Shown piece by piece: positions 31,130 through 42,215 of a stretch of 64,000 bases of DNA; position 1 is the first letter of the stretch, and each line of letters begins with the position of its first letter. Position numbers and translations under genes: made by a program. The notes below the pieces were generated by a model. That model was not told where the DNA came from. It saw only the letters and a list, made by a program, of their open reading frames with translations, and did not search any database. This DNA is from Closterium sp. NIES-65 (taxonomy: Eukaryota; Streptophyta; Zygnematophyceae; Desmidiales; Closteriaceae): positions 186,001-250,000 of the forward strand of contig CANXME010002092.1 in NCBI GenBank assembly GCA_948144175.1, given 5' to 3'.

Positions 31130-32160
31130 ATGGCCACCCCCAGTGTCCTGACCTTTGACGCTGAGGGTCGCGCCATTGACTTTGCGGTCTGGGTCGAGGA
31201 CCTGCAGCTGTACTTGCAGTGCAATTCAGTAGATGACATCTCTCTCTTTGACTTTGCCTCTGGCACTGTCCCTGCCCCTCCTGCTGATGCTGACCCCACT
31301 GTTCGCTCCAAGTGGGCCACACGCGATGCTGCTGCACGTCTTGCTGTGCGTCGCCACCTCCTTTCCTCCGAGCGTGCCCACTTTAGTCAGTGCAAGACCG
31401 CTCAGGCCTTGTACGACGCTGTAGTTGCACGCTACTCCTCCCCTTCCACTGCTACACTCAGCCGCCTCATGCTACCGTACCTCTTCCTTGACCTTGCTGC
31501 CTTTCCCACAGTCACTGACCTCTTTACCCACCTTTGCGCTAGTGACACTCGCTACCGAGCTGCGCTTCCTGCTGCCTTCCTCGCCGAAAATCCCCCTCCC
31601 ATGTACATCACCCTCTACTTTCTCGTCACCCGTCTCCCTGAGTCCCTTCGTGCTGTTAGGGACCAGTTTCTTTCTGTCTGTTCCACCACCCTCACTGTCG
31701 ACCTCCTCGAGAAGTCCCTGCTAGCGGCCGAGAAGAGCATAGTCGCTGTAGGGGCCTCTCGTGGTGACCCGCGCACCCCCATCTTTGAGGGGTGTTCTCC
31801 TTCCCCCTATTACCCTCTGTCGCCTCCGCTGCTGCGGCCGACCTCGTTGGTTTAGAGTCGGTCAGTGCGGCGTCTGCCCCCAGCGGTAGGCGCCGCTCTG
31901 GCAGGAGCAAGGGGGGCAAGGGAGCGGGTGGAGCTAGCGGAGGCGGTGGCGGAGGAGGTGGGGGCGGCGGGGGGAGTGGGGGTGGCGGTGGGGGTGGAGG
32001 CGGGAGTGGAGGTACTGGTTGCGGCAGCGAAGGCGGAGGTGGCGGCGGCGGTGGTGGCGGAGGTGGCAGTGGGAGCGGCGAGGGCGAGGGTGGCGGTGGC
32101 GGCGGTGGCGGTGGAGGCGGGGGTGGCGGTGGCGGAGGTGGTCGGAGTGGCTCGTCCTAG
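31130..32160 (+). pseudogene. Element G gag, one frameshift, ending in UAG
   Basis: ATG at 31130 (MATPSVLTFDAEGRAIDF). The gag fold runs intact through NPPPMYITLYFLVTRLPESLR; the tract corresponding to the C runs of B and H is in frame here. Near 31805 a one-base deletion (CSPSPYY versus CSPSPLLPS in relatives) shifts the frame. The tail is a long Gly-rich stretch ending at TAG 32158-32160, after which the same frame continues through a polyGln run (CAG repeats) and PQQLREW into pol. Confidence 0.85.
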
Positions 32161-32190
32161 AGGAGCAGTACTGGGGGTGGTCAGCGCCAG

Positions 32191-32221
<31 letters not shown>

Positions 32222-35200
32222 GCTCTCGCGACGTCCCCGCCCCTCAGCAGCTCCGTGAGTGGTACTCGCAGCGTCAGCGTGGTGGGGCGTTCGGTCCCTG
32301 CACCTACGTCCTTCGCACCGGCGACCGCGCGGGTGAGCAGTGTGGGGGCACCCACACCGCTCGCCGTTGCTTTGCCCGCTTGACCGACGCTTGGCGCCAG
32401 CAGTTTCCGGAGGCCTCTGAGATCCCCCGCTGGGGAGAGCTGTCTAGGGCTGGTGTAGCTATCTTTGATCTTGACTTTGATGCTATCCTTGCTGCCATGT
32501 ATGCTGTGACTGTTAGTGATGATGGTGATTGTTACCGGTGTTTCCCACCCGACCCGGGCATTGGTACTGCTGCGTCAGGTGCCAGTGAGGCTGCTGCTCT
32601 AGGTGCCAGTGCATCTGTGCTCTAAGGTACTAGTGAGTCTGCCCTCTCAGGTATTGTGTCGGCTTCTGCCTCTCACACCTTCACCCTTGACTCTGGGGCG
32701 TCTCGCTCCTTCTTTCGGGACCGCACCACTCTCACGCCGCTTAGTCGGCCTGTTGCGGTGTCCCTGGCTGACCCCTCTGGGGGTCCTGTCCTGTCTCGTT
32801 TCTCCACAGTCCTCCCGTGTCCGGCGGCTCCCTCTGGCACCCTGACTGGTCTTTACCTCCCCTCGTTCTCTACGAACCTGGTGAGTGGTGCTGACCTACA
32901 GGATGTGGGTGTCCACCAGTTCACTCCTGCTCGTCAGCGGGTGACACACTGCACAGAGGCTAGCACAGGTCGCCACCTGGCTACGTTTACACGTCAGCCA
33001 GGGTCGAGCCTGTACACACTGACCACTGCTTCTCCTCCCGGTGCTGAGTCTGGTAGAGTCCCTTCGTCTGGTCAGGTGTTTGCTGCAGCGTCCAGGTCTG
33101 GTCCTAAGTCTGCCCCCTGTTCGTGTCGCCTTCTGTCTCACGAGACTCTCCTCTGGCACCACCGCCTTGGCCACCCCTCTCTGCTTCGTCTCAGAGGCAT
33201 GGCCTCCCGTCTTCTTGTGTCTGGTCTTCCCTAGTCCCTCCCTCCCCTTCCTCAGGGCCCTGGCCCTGCCTGTGTCCCCTGTGTTGAGGGGCGCCAGCGT
33301 GCTGCCCCTCACTCCTCCCAGTTTCCTCCGACAGAGGCTCCGTTGCAGACACTTCACATGGACGTGTGGGGCCCTGCCCGCGTCCGTGGACTCGGTCACG
33401 AGCGCTACTTCCTGTTGGTGGTTGACGACTACTCGCGTTACACCACAATCTTCCCCTTGCGCAGCAAGGGTGATGTCACTGAGGTGCTGATCGACTGGAT
33501 CCGCGCAGCTCGTCTCCAGCTCAGGCAGAGCTTTGGCTCGGACTTTCCTGTGTTGCGTTTGCACTCGGACAGAGGCGGAGAGTTCTCCTCTGGCCTTCTG
33601 CGTGCCTTCTGTCGTGCGCGAGGCATCCGCCAGACCTTCACGCTTCCGGACTCACCGCAGCAAAATGGGATTGGAGAGCGCCGCATTGGCATGGTCATGG
33701 ACGTCGCTCGTACGTCTATGATGCATGCGGCTGCCCCCCATTTTCTGTGGCCGTTTGCGGTCAGGTACGCGGCGCATCAGATCAACCTCCACCCCAGGGT
33801 CTCCAGGCCGGAGTCCTCCCCAGCCCTGCTATGGACGGGGAAGGTTGGCGATGCGTCTGCGTTCCGGGTCTGGGGATCTCGGGCGTTTGTCCGCGACTTG
33901 TCTGCGAACAAGCTGTCCCCTCGCGCTGCTCCCTGCGTCTTCCTGGGGTTCCCCCCCGACGCCCCTGGGTGGCAGTTCTACCACCCCACCTCTCGACGTG
34001 TTCTGTCCTCCCAGGACGTCACGTTCGACGAGTCGGTACCCTACTACCGCCTCTTCCCCTACCGCACTCCGTCCCTCCCCCCGCCCCCGCTCTTCTTGGT
34101 ACCAGGTCCCCCCCCGGTAGACCCCCTCCCCCCTCAGGGTCCTCCCCCTTCAGGTGTGTCCCAGGTAGACGCGGTCGAGCCTGTCGAGGTCACTGGTGAC
34201 TCTGGTGCTGCTGCGGGAGCTGAGCGTGGGGGTGCTGGGACTGGAGGTGCTACGCTTGGAAGTACTGAGCCTGGGGGTGCTGAGCCTGGGGGTGCTGAGC
34301 TTGGGGGTACTGAGTCTGGGGGTGCTGAGCCTGGGGGTGCTGGGCCTGGGGGTGCTGAGCCTGGGGGTGCCGAGACTGGGGGTGCTCCGCCTGGAGGTGC
34401 TTTGCCTGAGGGTGCTGAGCCTGGAGGTTCTTCGCCTTGAGGTTCTCCGCCTGGAGGTGCTTCGTCTCGCCGAGAGCCACTCTCCCCACAGGAGCTACGT
34501 GAGTGGTTTGCCCGGCGCTGGAGGCGTGCTGCTGGTGCTGGAGGTTCTTTGGCTGCAGAGGGTGCTGCTGCCGCGCGTCCCGGAGGTGCTCGTGCTGTGG
34601 GTGCTGGAGCTGATGGGCCTGAGGGTTCTCCTGGAGCTGGTGCTGCTGAGGGTGTTGGCGCTGAGACTACTGCTGGCGGTCCGACTGCCAGTGCTCCTGG
34701 TACTGCTGGGGGTTCTGGGGCTACTGGAGGTGCTGCTGGAGGTGCTGCTGGAGCGGGTACTTCTGCTGGGGGTACTGGTGCTGTCCCTGCTGTTTCTAGC
34801 GTCGCCACGCGGCCCCGATCGTACTTCGTTCCGCTCCTGCAGCAGGTTCTTGGTCTTACACCTTCTCCTGGTCCTCCTCCTCCTCCCTTAGAGGGTCCAC
34901 AGCCTATCCAGTCCCAGTCACAGCTACAGCCTGCCTCCCCTTTGCCTGCTCCTTCTCCCTACACTGGTCCGACTGGAGGTCTTACTAAGCGTCGTGAGCC
35001 TGCGTCTCGTCCTGCGTCGCCTGTTCGTGCTGCGCGCACTAGTGGTCGCGGTTCGCGTCAGCGTCCTCCTCCTGACCCTAGCACGCACCGGATGTCTGTG
35101 CGTCCGTCTACTGCTCCTCTGCGTGCCCCTTTGCCTTCTCCTCTTGCTTCCTCTCTTCCTGCTCTTGCTGACCCGGAGTCGGACTCTCTTCGTGCTGCCA

Positions 35201-37078
35201 GTCCTACTGTCACGCGTCTCCTTGCTACTGCCGTCACTGACCCTTTGTTCGAGTCTTCTGCTGCGTCTGCCCTTGTTACTGAGCTCGTCGACTTTGCTGC
35301 GCGCTGTCGTCTAGACTACGCTGCTAGTCTTGTCGCTGAGTCTGAGTCTGCCTGTTCTCCGTCCGTCGCGGGTGAGTGTGCCCTTGGCACGGACGTCCTT
35401 GAGGACAGGCAGGAGGAGTTCCAGTGTCTGGCCGCCGCTTCACCTCATCTCGCGTTTGTACTGCTAGCCCCTGAGGGAGACCCGGATGCACTAGACATCG
35501 CGACTCCGCGCTCTTACGCGGAGGCGATAGAGGGTCCCTACTCCTCTTAGTGGCAGGCAGCTATGGATGCAGAGATGGCTTCCTGGAAGTCCACAGGCAC
35601 CTACGTTGACGCTGTTCCCCCTCCTGGGGCGAACATAGTCAGTGGCATGTGGATTTTCAGGGTGAAGCGGCCGCCGGGTTCTCCGCCTGTCTTCAAGGCG
35701 CGTTACGTGGCTCGTGGCTTCAGACAGCGGCAGGGAGTTGACTACTTTCAGACCTTCTCCCCCACCCCGAAGATGACCACTCTTCGGGTACTGCTGCACG
35801 TTGCTGCTCACCGTGACTACGAGCTGCACTCTCTCGACTTCAGCACTGCTTTCTTGCAGGGCAGCCTGCACGAGGAGATCTGGCTACGTCGCCCACCTGG
35901 CTTCACTTGGTCTTTCCCTCCTGGTACCTAGTGGAGTCTCCAGCGTCCAGTCTACGGTCTCCGCCAGGCACCACGTGAGTGGCACGACACACTGAGGACT
36001 ACGCTGGCGGCACTTGGGTTTGCTCCTTCTACTGCTGACCCGTCGCTGTTTCTACGCACCGACACCTCTCTGCCGCCGTTCTACATCCTCGTGTACGTCG
36101 ACGACTTGGTCTTTGCCACAGGTGACACTGCTGGACTCGCCTACGTGAAGTCCGAGCTGCAGAAGAGACACACGTGCACTGACCTGGGTGAACTGCGCAG
36201 CTACCTTGGCTTGCAGATCACCCGGGACAGAGCACGCCGCACCATTACCCTGACTCAGTCACACATGGTGCAGCAGGTCCTTCAGCGCTTCGGCTTCACG
36301 TACTCCTCGCCTCAGGCCACTCCTCTGCCTACTCGCCACTCGCTCTCAGCTCTGCCTTTGGATGAGTCCGTAGAGTCGAGTGGCCCGTATGCAGAGCTTG
36401 TTGGCTGCCTCATGTACCTGATGACCTGCACACGACCTGACCTTGCATACCCTCTTAGCATTCTCGCACGCTATGTTGCTCCTGGGAGACACCGACCAGA
36501 GCACATGGCTGCAGCGAAGAGGGTGTTTGCGCTACTTGTGCAGTACGTCGGGCATGGGGCTAGTGCTTGGAGGGCGGAGTCCAGTGGTCCTCACTGGGCA
36601 CGCGGACGCTTCTTGGGCTGACGACCAGGCTACGCAGCGGTCGTCACAGGGTTACACCTTCAGCCTTGGTTCCGGCTCTGTTTCGTGGCGGGCTACCCGC
36701 TCGTCCTCTGTTCTCGGCTCCAGTTGTTAGGCTGAGATCTACGCCGGGGCTATGGCTGCACAGGAGTTACGCTGGCTCACCTACCTGCTGACCGACCTTG
36801 GAGAGCCGCCTCGTTCTCCTCCAGTCCTGTACGTAGACAACAAGGCCATGCTGGCCTTGTGTCGAGAGCAGCGACTGGAGCACAGGACAAAGCACATTGC
36901 TCTCCGCTACTTTCTTGCTCGTGAGCTACAGCAGCGTGGACAGTTGCGACTTGCGTACGTGGCCTCTGAGGCCAACACTGCTGATGTCTTCACCAAGGCA
37001 CTTACGCCTTGTGATCATCAGCGTTGCTGCACGCAGCTGGGTCTTGTGCCTGTCTTGCCTCACTTGCGCACTTCTTGA
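32161..37078 (+). pseudogene. Element G pol, multiple nonsense mutations and a frameshift
   Basis: Frame-1 reading: CX13CX3HX4C knuckle (32299-32370), TAA at 32623-32625 (Ser site), protease DSGAS (32689-32703), pre-integrase HHCC, TAG at 33232-33234 (Gln site), complete integrase core from 33343, Gly-Gly-Ala repeat linker with TGA at 34438-34440, TAG at 35548-35550 (Gln site, shared with H), RT with TAG at 35929-35931 (Gln site) and YVDD at 36094-36105. A one-base insertion near 36525 moves the frame. TAG at 36728-36730 (Glu site) falls in RNase H, and the ORF ends at 37078. It cannot supply its own enzymes. Confidence 0.9.
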
Positions 37079-37282
37079 CCTTGCTTGTACCTTCACCTAT
37101 ATATACTCTTGCTCTTGCTTGCTTGACTCTTGTATATCTCTATATATGATCTTGCATGTGAGCTGGCCTTTGAACTTGTGCTCGGAATGTGTGGTGACTT
37201 TGTGATCCACCCTGAGCTTTGCTTTGCTCTGCTTGACTGGTCTTGTGACCCCTTGTTCTCCCCCACTTTGCCTATGGGGGTG
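37079..37282 (+). promoter_or_regulatory. Element G 3' region: conserved block, hairpin, polypurine tract
   Basis: TATATA runs, the block GTGTGGTGACTTTGTGATCC (about 37188-37207), hairpin GGTCTTGTGACC and polypurine tract CTATGGGGGTG (37272-37282). Confidence 0.75.
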
Positions 37283-37414
37283 TGTCAGAACATTATAGCT
37301 TACTTTTTTGTGTAGGCTATAGTGGGGTATCCCATAGGGGGTACAACACAATTAGGGTTTCCTATTTGTACTCACTTCGTTCATAGTCATTCCATCCTTG
37401 TTCGTTTCTTCTCA
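37283..37414 (+). repeat. Element G 3' LTR
   Basis: 132 bp, one mismatch to the 5' LTR, followed by AGTAC (37415-37419). Confidence 0.95.
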
Positions 37415-38517
37415 AGTACCGCACCAGTTTCACCCACATCCCCATGGGCGCGTCGGACCTTCTGATGAACAGCAGCGAGTCCAGAAGGGCGACGGTCCAC
37501 ATCTTCTCATGTCCACCGCGGCGCGATGTTGGTCGATCTGTGGCTGCCGTCCACCGCACTCCTCTTCATATTTCTGTCTCTCAACCGCCAGCTTGTGCTT
37601 CGTCGTGCCAGCGTGTTTACGGAAAGACTGTGTTTGCAGATCGGTGGCGCCTCTCCCGCGCCTCCCGCACTTTCCTGTTGTGTGATGCAATCATATGCAT
37701 TCACGTCTGTCTGCCTCCCATCATATGTTTGTGCGTTGCATGCGTGGTGTGAGCGTGTGCAAGAATTTGTGTTTGATGTAGTTTGATTTTTCTGAGTGTG
37801 TGTGAATGTTATTTGGCTTGAGCAGATATCTGAAGTGACTCCTCTGCTCAAGAGCTTTCCGACGAACCAAGTATCGCTTCAATCGGAGCACGAACAAGAA
37901 AGTTACGAACGTTGGAGTTCGTATGCTTTTGATATTTGGTTGTGGTGACTATGGGAAGTTTTGGGGTTGACTCAATATGGGGTACAGACTTTTGGGGGTT
38001 GGGAAATTCGTCAACATCATTGTAGATGCTACAAAGTGGTTGGGACAAACCAAACCAGGCTGGCAAGTGTGGCCAAGTTGGGTTAAGGTGGATGGCATGG
38101 GTTGGGAAAGTGACAAAAGTGAAAGTGGGGTTGCCTTTGAAGAGGGAAATTGTGTGGCATGGGGTTTCCTTGGTTGGGAACTCTCTTGGGACCTTCCCTC
38201 TCGTCCTTCTCATCCCATCCCACCTGGTTTAGTGCTACTCTAACTTCCTTGTGAAGAAATTGTGAACTTGTGTGAGACTCTTCTGATTGAGTTAAGATTC
38301 TATGGCAGCATACCCCCTAGTGCGCCGAAATTGATAACTCAAGAAATACTTCACATTTTCATATGATTCAACTTGGGAATTGTAGCCACGGTCTAGAGCT
38401 ACAACATATTTGATTTTCGTGAAGTTTTGACAGTGCACCTTTCGTCGACGGCGTTTCTTGTGAAGTCGACGTTTCTGTCCAGAATTCTAAGCCAACGATT
38501 TTGAGAATTTTAGGCAC

Positions 38518-39072
38518 CTAATCTTCGTAGACTCCGTCCTTAGTCTCTAACATTTCCTGCATCCCCAGCAAAGGCTGCACAAACGGTACACTTGAATGCA
38601 GGCAAGCCGGTAGTGGTTTTAGTGATTGTGAGCCACTTAAAACGGGTACACCAATGATTTTTGAACTTGTCATCGCTTCGTCGTAAACTCCCTCGATGAG
38701 CTCGGCCACATTGATATTGAGGCGAGGTCGCGGTCGATCAGATGTTCCGGGAGCGTTCTTGACGTTGGCAGTTGACGACGCAGGTTTGCCGAAGGTCAAG
38801 GTCGCCTGCTTGAGACGGGTCGTGCGCCCCGTGGTCTGAGTCGGAATCTGCGACTGTGAATCAACGGTTGGTTTTGCTGATGTCTCTGCCACATCGTCGG
38901 CAGAAAGTGAGAAAACTGGAGCCGCGGGTGCTTTCTGTATGGGAATCGTATCGGGCATGACGCGTGCAGCTTTATCGAGATCTAGTGTACTAAGCAAGAA
39001 GTCCAAGCCTGTTAAGGCAGGCCGTTCATCAGGGTCGTCGTCGCTTGTGGCGGGATTGTCCAGCACCGCCAT
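38518..39072 (-). pseudogene. Possible N-terminal exon of the hAT transposase
   Basis: A 184-codon open frame, acidic at the start (DDDPDERPALTG), with RTTRLKQATLTFGKP in the middle, resembling the basic, Gln-initiated segment found near the N terminus of many hAT transposases. No other domain is visible. It could instead be an unrelated captured ORF; it is assigned to the transposase by position and strand only. Confidence 0.4.
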
Positions 39073-39589
39073 GGCGGGGCTGTGAAAGAGCCTGCCGAGC
39101 AGGAACTAACTAGGGAGATGATGGCTGAGGCAAAACTGGGCACTGGCTTGGGCCCGTGAGATGTAGCTGAGGGGTGTGGATGAAACCCTAGCACAAACAC
39201 GAAGGCCCTTTACCAAGATGGGCCATCTTTGAGTTGTGTGGGTGGTTGCCTACCATGCACGGCAACGACGAGGCGCATCGTTGCAGTGTGTGGTGTGGAT
39301 GTTGCAGCATCGTGGTACACGATGCTGCCTAAAGGAGCGTCTGCTTGCCATCACGTTTACATGGGTGGCATGGCAACTGCTGCAGCATCTTACACCGAGG
39401 GAAAGAAAGAACGCGCCGCAGGGCGGGTGAAACATCCAGCTGTACGAGGGAAACATCAGGGTGCAGGGCGGCGGTATAGGTACAATGTATGTACCACAGC
39501 TAATCCTGGGTGTTGGCGCGCAGGTAGATTCATTCAGAGTCGGAGTTCGTTTGTACTCGGAATTCATCAGATTACACTCCCAGAAAACT

Positions 39590-39743
39590 CTGAAACGTCA
39601 GAGTCAGCCTAGAGAAAAATCTGATTTTTACAGACTTGAGACAATAAAAACTCTGAATTTTACAGAGTACACCCGAAAAAAAGTCTGAAATCTCAGACTA
39701 AAACAAGCAAATCAGACAAAAAAATCTGACTTATGGGGGCCTG
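39590..39743. repeat. hAT F right terminus: subterminal array and TIR
   Basis: Multiple TCTGA/TCAGA motifs alternate with A/T runs and end in GGGCCTG, the inverted partner of CAGGCCC at 27465. Confidence 0.75.
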
Positions 39744-39751
39744 ATTCACTA

Positions 39752-39842
39752 GAAAGCAGCAGGATACATATAGGAAACCCTAAGGGGTTGTACTCACTAT
39801 AGAGTACCCCACTGCAAGCTAAAGAATAGTAACATTCTGACA
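39752..39842 (-). repeat. Element E 3' LTR, inner part
   Basis: Begins TGTCAGAATGTTAC at 39842 in element sense and runs to the hAT duplication ATTCACTA (39744-39751). Together with 27376-27464 it reconstitutes a 180-bp LTR. Confidence 0.9.
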
Positions 39843-41023
39843 CACCCCCATAGCCAAAGTGGGGTGTAATCAGCAGAGCAAGCAAAACAGATGAAGCTCA
39901 GGGTGGATCACAATGTCACCACACATTGTGAGCACAAGTTCAAGAAGAAATAGTTTAAAGTTCACAATTATGAGCAAACTAGAGGCTATCGCATAGGATA
40001 AGTGAGGAGGAGGAGGCGAGACTGTAAGAGGAGAGGAGATAGGAGGCAACGACTGAAGCTGTAGACACACGGGCAACAGGAGGCTCACTGGCACAGCGGC
40101 TACCGGAACAGCGCTCAGGACTACTGGAGTAACTGGCCCCGCGGCTAAAAGTAGCGGCAGACGACCAACGGACCCACGGACGACTGTTACAGATGGCTAC
40201 TACTGGGCTACCGGAGCAACTCCCCGGACTACAGGTGTTGCTAGCGACACGACGGCAACCTCCGATCAGCCTCCCCAAACAGTCCCACCCCCCTTGACAC
40301 ACACCCGCTGCTTAACCCCTAGCTCCACTCCCCCTTCACCCCCCCTTAGTACCACTCCGACGGCTCCAACAGGTCCACCCCCCTTCAGCGGCAGCTGCAG
40401 CACTGGGAGACGGAGGAGGAGGAGGAGGAGGAGGAGGAGGAGGAGCAGAGAACGGCACACAGAAGTTGCACCCCCATACCCCTCACCCCCAAACCCTAAT
40501 CCAAAGGAATGGGCGGAAGAAGGGGTGGGGCCCAAGAAGAGGCACGGGGAACATCAGGTAGGGTAGGGGCAGTGAAGAAAGGGCCGCCAACCGGCCTGGT
40601 ACAGGCGCCCGACCCGCGCGCAGTCGGCCCGAGCCGCGCGCGGTCCTGGCGCAGCACGTACGGGCCGCGCGCGGGCCTGGTGCAGCCCGTACGGGCCTGG
40701 CGCAGCCCGTACGGGCCGCGGACGGGTCTGGCGCGGCCCGCACGTGCTGCGCGCAGGCTGTACGAGCCGCGCGCAGGCCACGACGGGCGACGGGGGGCGA
40801 CGCGGAGGTCCCTGTCGCCCGACGCAACGCCTCCCAGGAGCGGTGCGCGGCGTGACGGGGCAGAGGCGCACGGCGGGAAGAGAACCGCCGCGCACCTCGG
40901 GGCGCACAGCGGGCAGAAAACCGCAGCGCGCCTCGGGGCGCACGGCGGAAAGGGAGAGTAGCAGTTGAAGCGGAAGGAGTGTGGTGGGGCCCACAGGCCA
41001 GGAGCTTACTGCTCTGATAACCA
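39843..41023 (-). other. Element E interior: cis-acting ends around non-coding GC-rich filler
   Basis: At the 3' side are the polypurine tract (39843-39853) and the conserved GTGTGGTGAC..TGTGATCC block (about 39900-39930). At the 5' side is primer site TGGTTATCAGAGC (41011-41023, one extra T). Between them are a GGA/TCC microsatellite (40408-40446) and a repeat of about 18 bp around CGTACGGGC (40620-40780). ORFs of 100-190 codons are Ala/Arg/Pro-rich readings of these repeats. No gag or pol domain is recognised. Confidence 0.75.
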
Positions 41024-41203
41024 TGTGTAAATAGGTAGTTAGAAGTAGGAGCCATGGCTAGGAAAGCCCTAGCTAGGCAAGAATAGTTTAGGCAAAAGAG
41101 GGGGATTCACTAGAAAGCAGCAGGATACATATAGGAAATCCTAAGGGGTTGTACTCACTATAGAGCACCCCACTAGAGGCTAGAGAACAGTAACATTCTG
41201 ACA
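41024..41203 (-). repeat. Element E 5' LTR
   Basis: 180 bp, TGTCAGAATGTTAC to CTATTTACACA in element sense; followed outside by GGAGG (41204-41208), the right duplication, where element D resumes. Confidence 0.92.
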
Positions 41204-41275
41204 GGAGGATCTGGAGGCCAGACAAATCTGACGGCTGAAGCGCAGCCCAACCCGGCTGCGACAAACGAGGAAACG

Positions 41276-42215
41276 ATGACGATTCCTTCCGCCGTCTTCG
41301 CACAACTGCTTCAGCGACTCACGAGCCTGGAGCAAGGGCTCCAGAAATTGCGGAATGGCGATGCGGGAACTCCTTCCCTACCCACTCAACCGGCCTCAAA
41401 CGGCCAAAACTCTGCCCCGCAAGGCTTCTCCCTAGATACGAATGGCTCAACCCCCAATACTCCCTGTCCCAGCAATGAAGAAATTCTCTCCGCGCAATCA
41501 AGGTTTTTGAGCATATCAAAAATAAAGACAAGTGTGTGCTTTGACGGCAAAGACTTTTACACCTGGAGCTTCGAGCTGGAGATACTACTGCAAAACGTGC
41601 AAATTTATCATTATTTCGACGGGAGCTACCCGGGACCTGCTAATGACACCGACGACGCAAGGACTCGCTATTATAACGAGTCTTTGATGGCGTACGGGAT
41701 TCTTCTGCGTAACATGTTGCCGGCGGAGCAGCTGAACATTTGTTCATACAAGACATCGGCTTGCCCCAGCCCTCGACGCTTGGCGCCACCTGAACGGCGT
41801 GTATCAGCCCAAGGACTCCGTCTCCTTGAGCCGACTACTCCAGCAACTGCTGGAAACTAAGATGACCTCAGGGGAGAAGGTCAACAGCTACATCAACCGC
41901 TGTCGGAGCCTTCGCGATCAAATCGTGAAGTTGGGAAGCTCGATTTCCGCGGAAATCTTCGTGAACATTGTGCTTCAAGGGCTTGGCCCAGAGTGGCGGC
42001 CCTGCAAGGCGCTCCTCCGACAGCAGGGGGTCACCTCGGAGGCTGCCCTTTGCGCCGCCCTTCTCGTCGAACAACGGGATATGGATTAGCAGCGACCAGC
42101 GCCACGACGAGAACGTGAACGGCTCACCTTCTACGCCGACAACAACGAAGAGCGATGACCGCGGCGCCTCTACTGCAAAATCTGCAGAAACTTCGGGCAT
42201 TTGGCGGATTGATGC
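41276..42215 (+). pseudogene. Element D gag, frameshifted, with canonical zinc knuckle
   Basis: ATG at 41276 (MTIPSAVFAQLLQRLTSL). The gag is readable for about 160 codons (SVCFDGKDFYTWSFELEILL, MAYGILLRNMLPAEQLN) until an extra T near 41760 shifts the frame. It continues from about 41790 (VYQPKDSVSLSRLLQQLLETK ... LCAALLVEQRDMD), a stop, then the knuckle C-K-I-C-R-N-F-G-H-L-A-D-stop-C (42174-42215), CX2CX4HX4C spacing with a TGA just before the last Cys. Gag packages the RNA; this copy is dead. Confidence 0.87.

Larger units (their letters stand above)
30025..37414 (+). mobile_element. Element G: complete short-LTR Ty1/copia element inside the hAT transposase exon
   Basis: LTRs of 132 bp (30025-30156, 37283-37414) differ at one base (CTTATTTG versus CTTTTTTG). 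The duplication AGTAC is at 30020-30024 and 37415-37419. The transposase exon reads straight through when G is removed (VRYL then SEKGVQGF). Despite near-identical LTRs, coding sequence is broken by at least seven stops and two frameshifts, so this copy was probably already defective when it moved. Confidence 0.96.
27888..39072 (-). pseudogene. hAT transposase (ZNF862/DUF4371-like), spliced, interrupted and mutated
   Basis: Exons read right to left. A possible N-terminal exon is 39072-38518 (acidic, with KQATLTFG). A TTF/BED-like finger exon begins about 37674 (SFRKHAGTTKHKLA) and continues through WTVALLDSLLFIRRSDAP and WVKLVRYL into 30019-29962, now split by G. Then 29870-29481 (FVGISIDEST, GISTDGANVM, HCIAH), 29399-29030 (CWLSRGDAVLRLV, ADVLEQLNILNRAFQH), 28927-28465 and 28333-27888 (ECERGFSRENIIKSWKR, the hAT C-terminal dimerisation region). 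The donors (GTGAGT, GTAAAC, GTAATC, GTAAGC) and CAG acceptors join in phase. Damage: TAA at 29810-29812 in the third exon, an apparent frameshift after the finger, and the G insertion. DDE residues likely include the Asp of SIDEST and the Glu before RGFS. Confidence 0.85.
27465..39743 (-). mobile_element. Element F: hAT-superfamily DNA transposon, split by element G
   Basis: The ends are CAGGCCCTCAGATT and, reverse-complemented, CAGGCCCCCATAAGTCAGATT-like, with a perfect 8-bp target duplication ATTCACTA (27457-27464 and 39744-39751); both are hAT hallmarks. Subterminal regions on both sides (27470-27630, 39590-39735) are crowded with AGTCTGA/TCAGAC motifs, as expected for transposase binding sites. 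Removing G leaves about 4.9 kb, a normal autonomous hAT size. The minus-strand transposase gene is spliced and damaged. It sits in the 3' LTR of element E. Confidence 0.93.
27376..41203 (-). mobile_element. Element E: short non-autonomous LTR retrotransposon, split by hAT element F
   Basis: The 5' LTR is 41024-41203 (180 bp). The 3' LTR is 27376-27464 plus 39752-39842, also 180 bp once F and one copy of its duplication are removed. The target duplication GGAGG is at 27371-27375 and 41204-41208. The primer site (41011-41023) and polypurine tract (39843-39853) are present, but the interior is only 1,181 bp with no protease, integrase, RT or RNase H. Its 3' region keeps the block found next to the polypurine tract in the autonomous short-LTR elements, so it is probably mobilised by them (TRIM/LARD-like logic). 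Confidence 0.9.

Noticed and set aside
40483..41055. 190-codon ORF on the minus strand inside element E as a possible gag
   Set aside because: Composition follows the 18-bp CGTACGGGC repeats and the frame extends into the primer site and LTR; no gag or knuckle motif.
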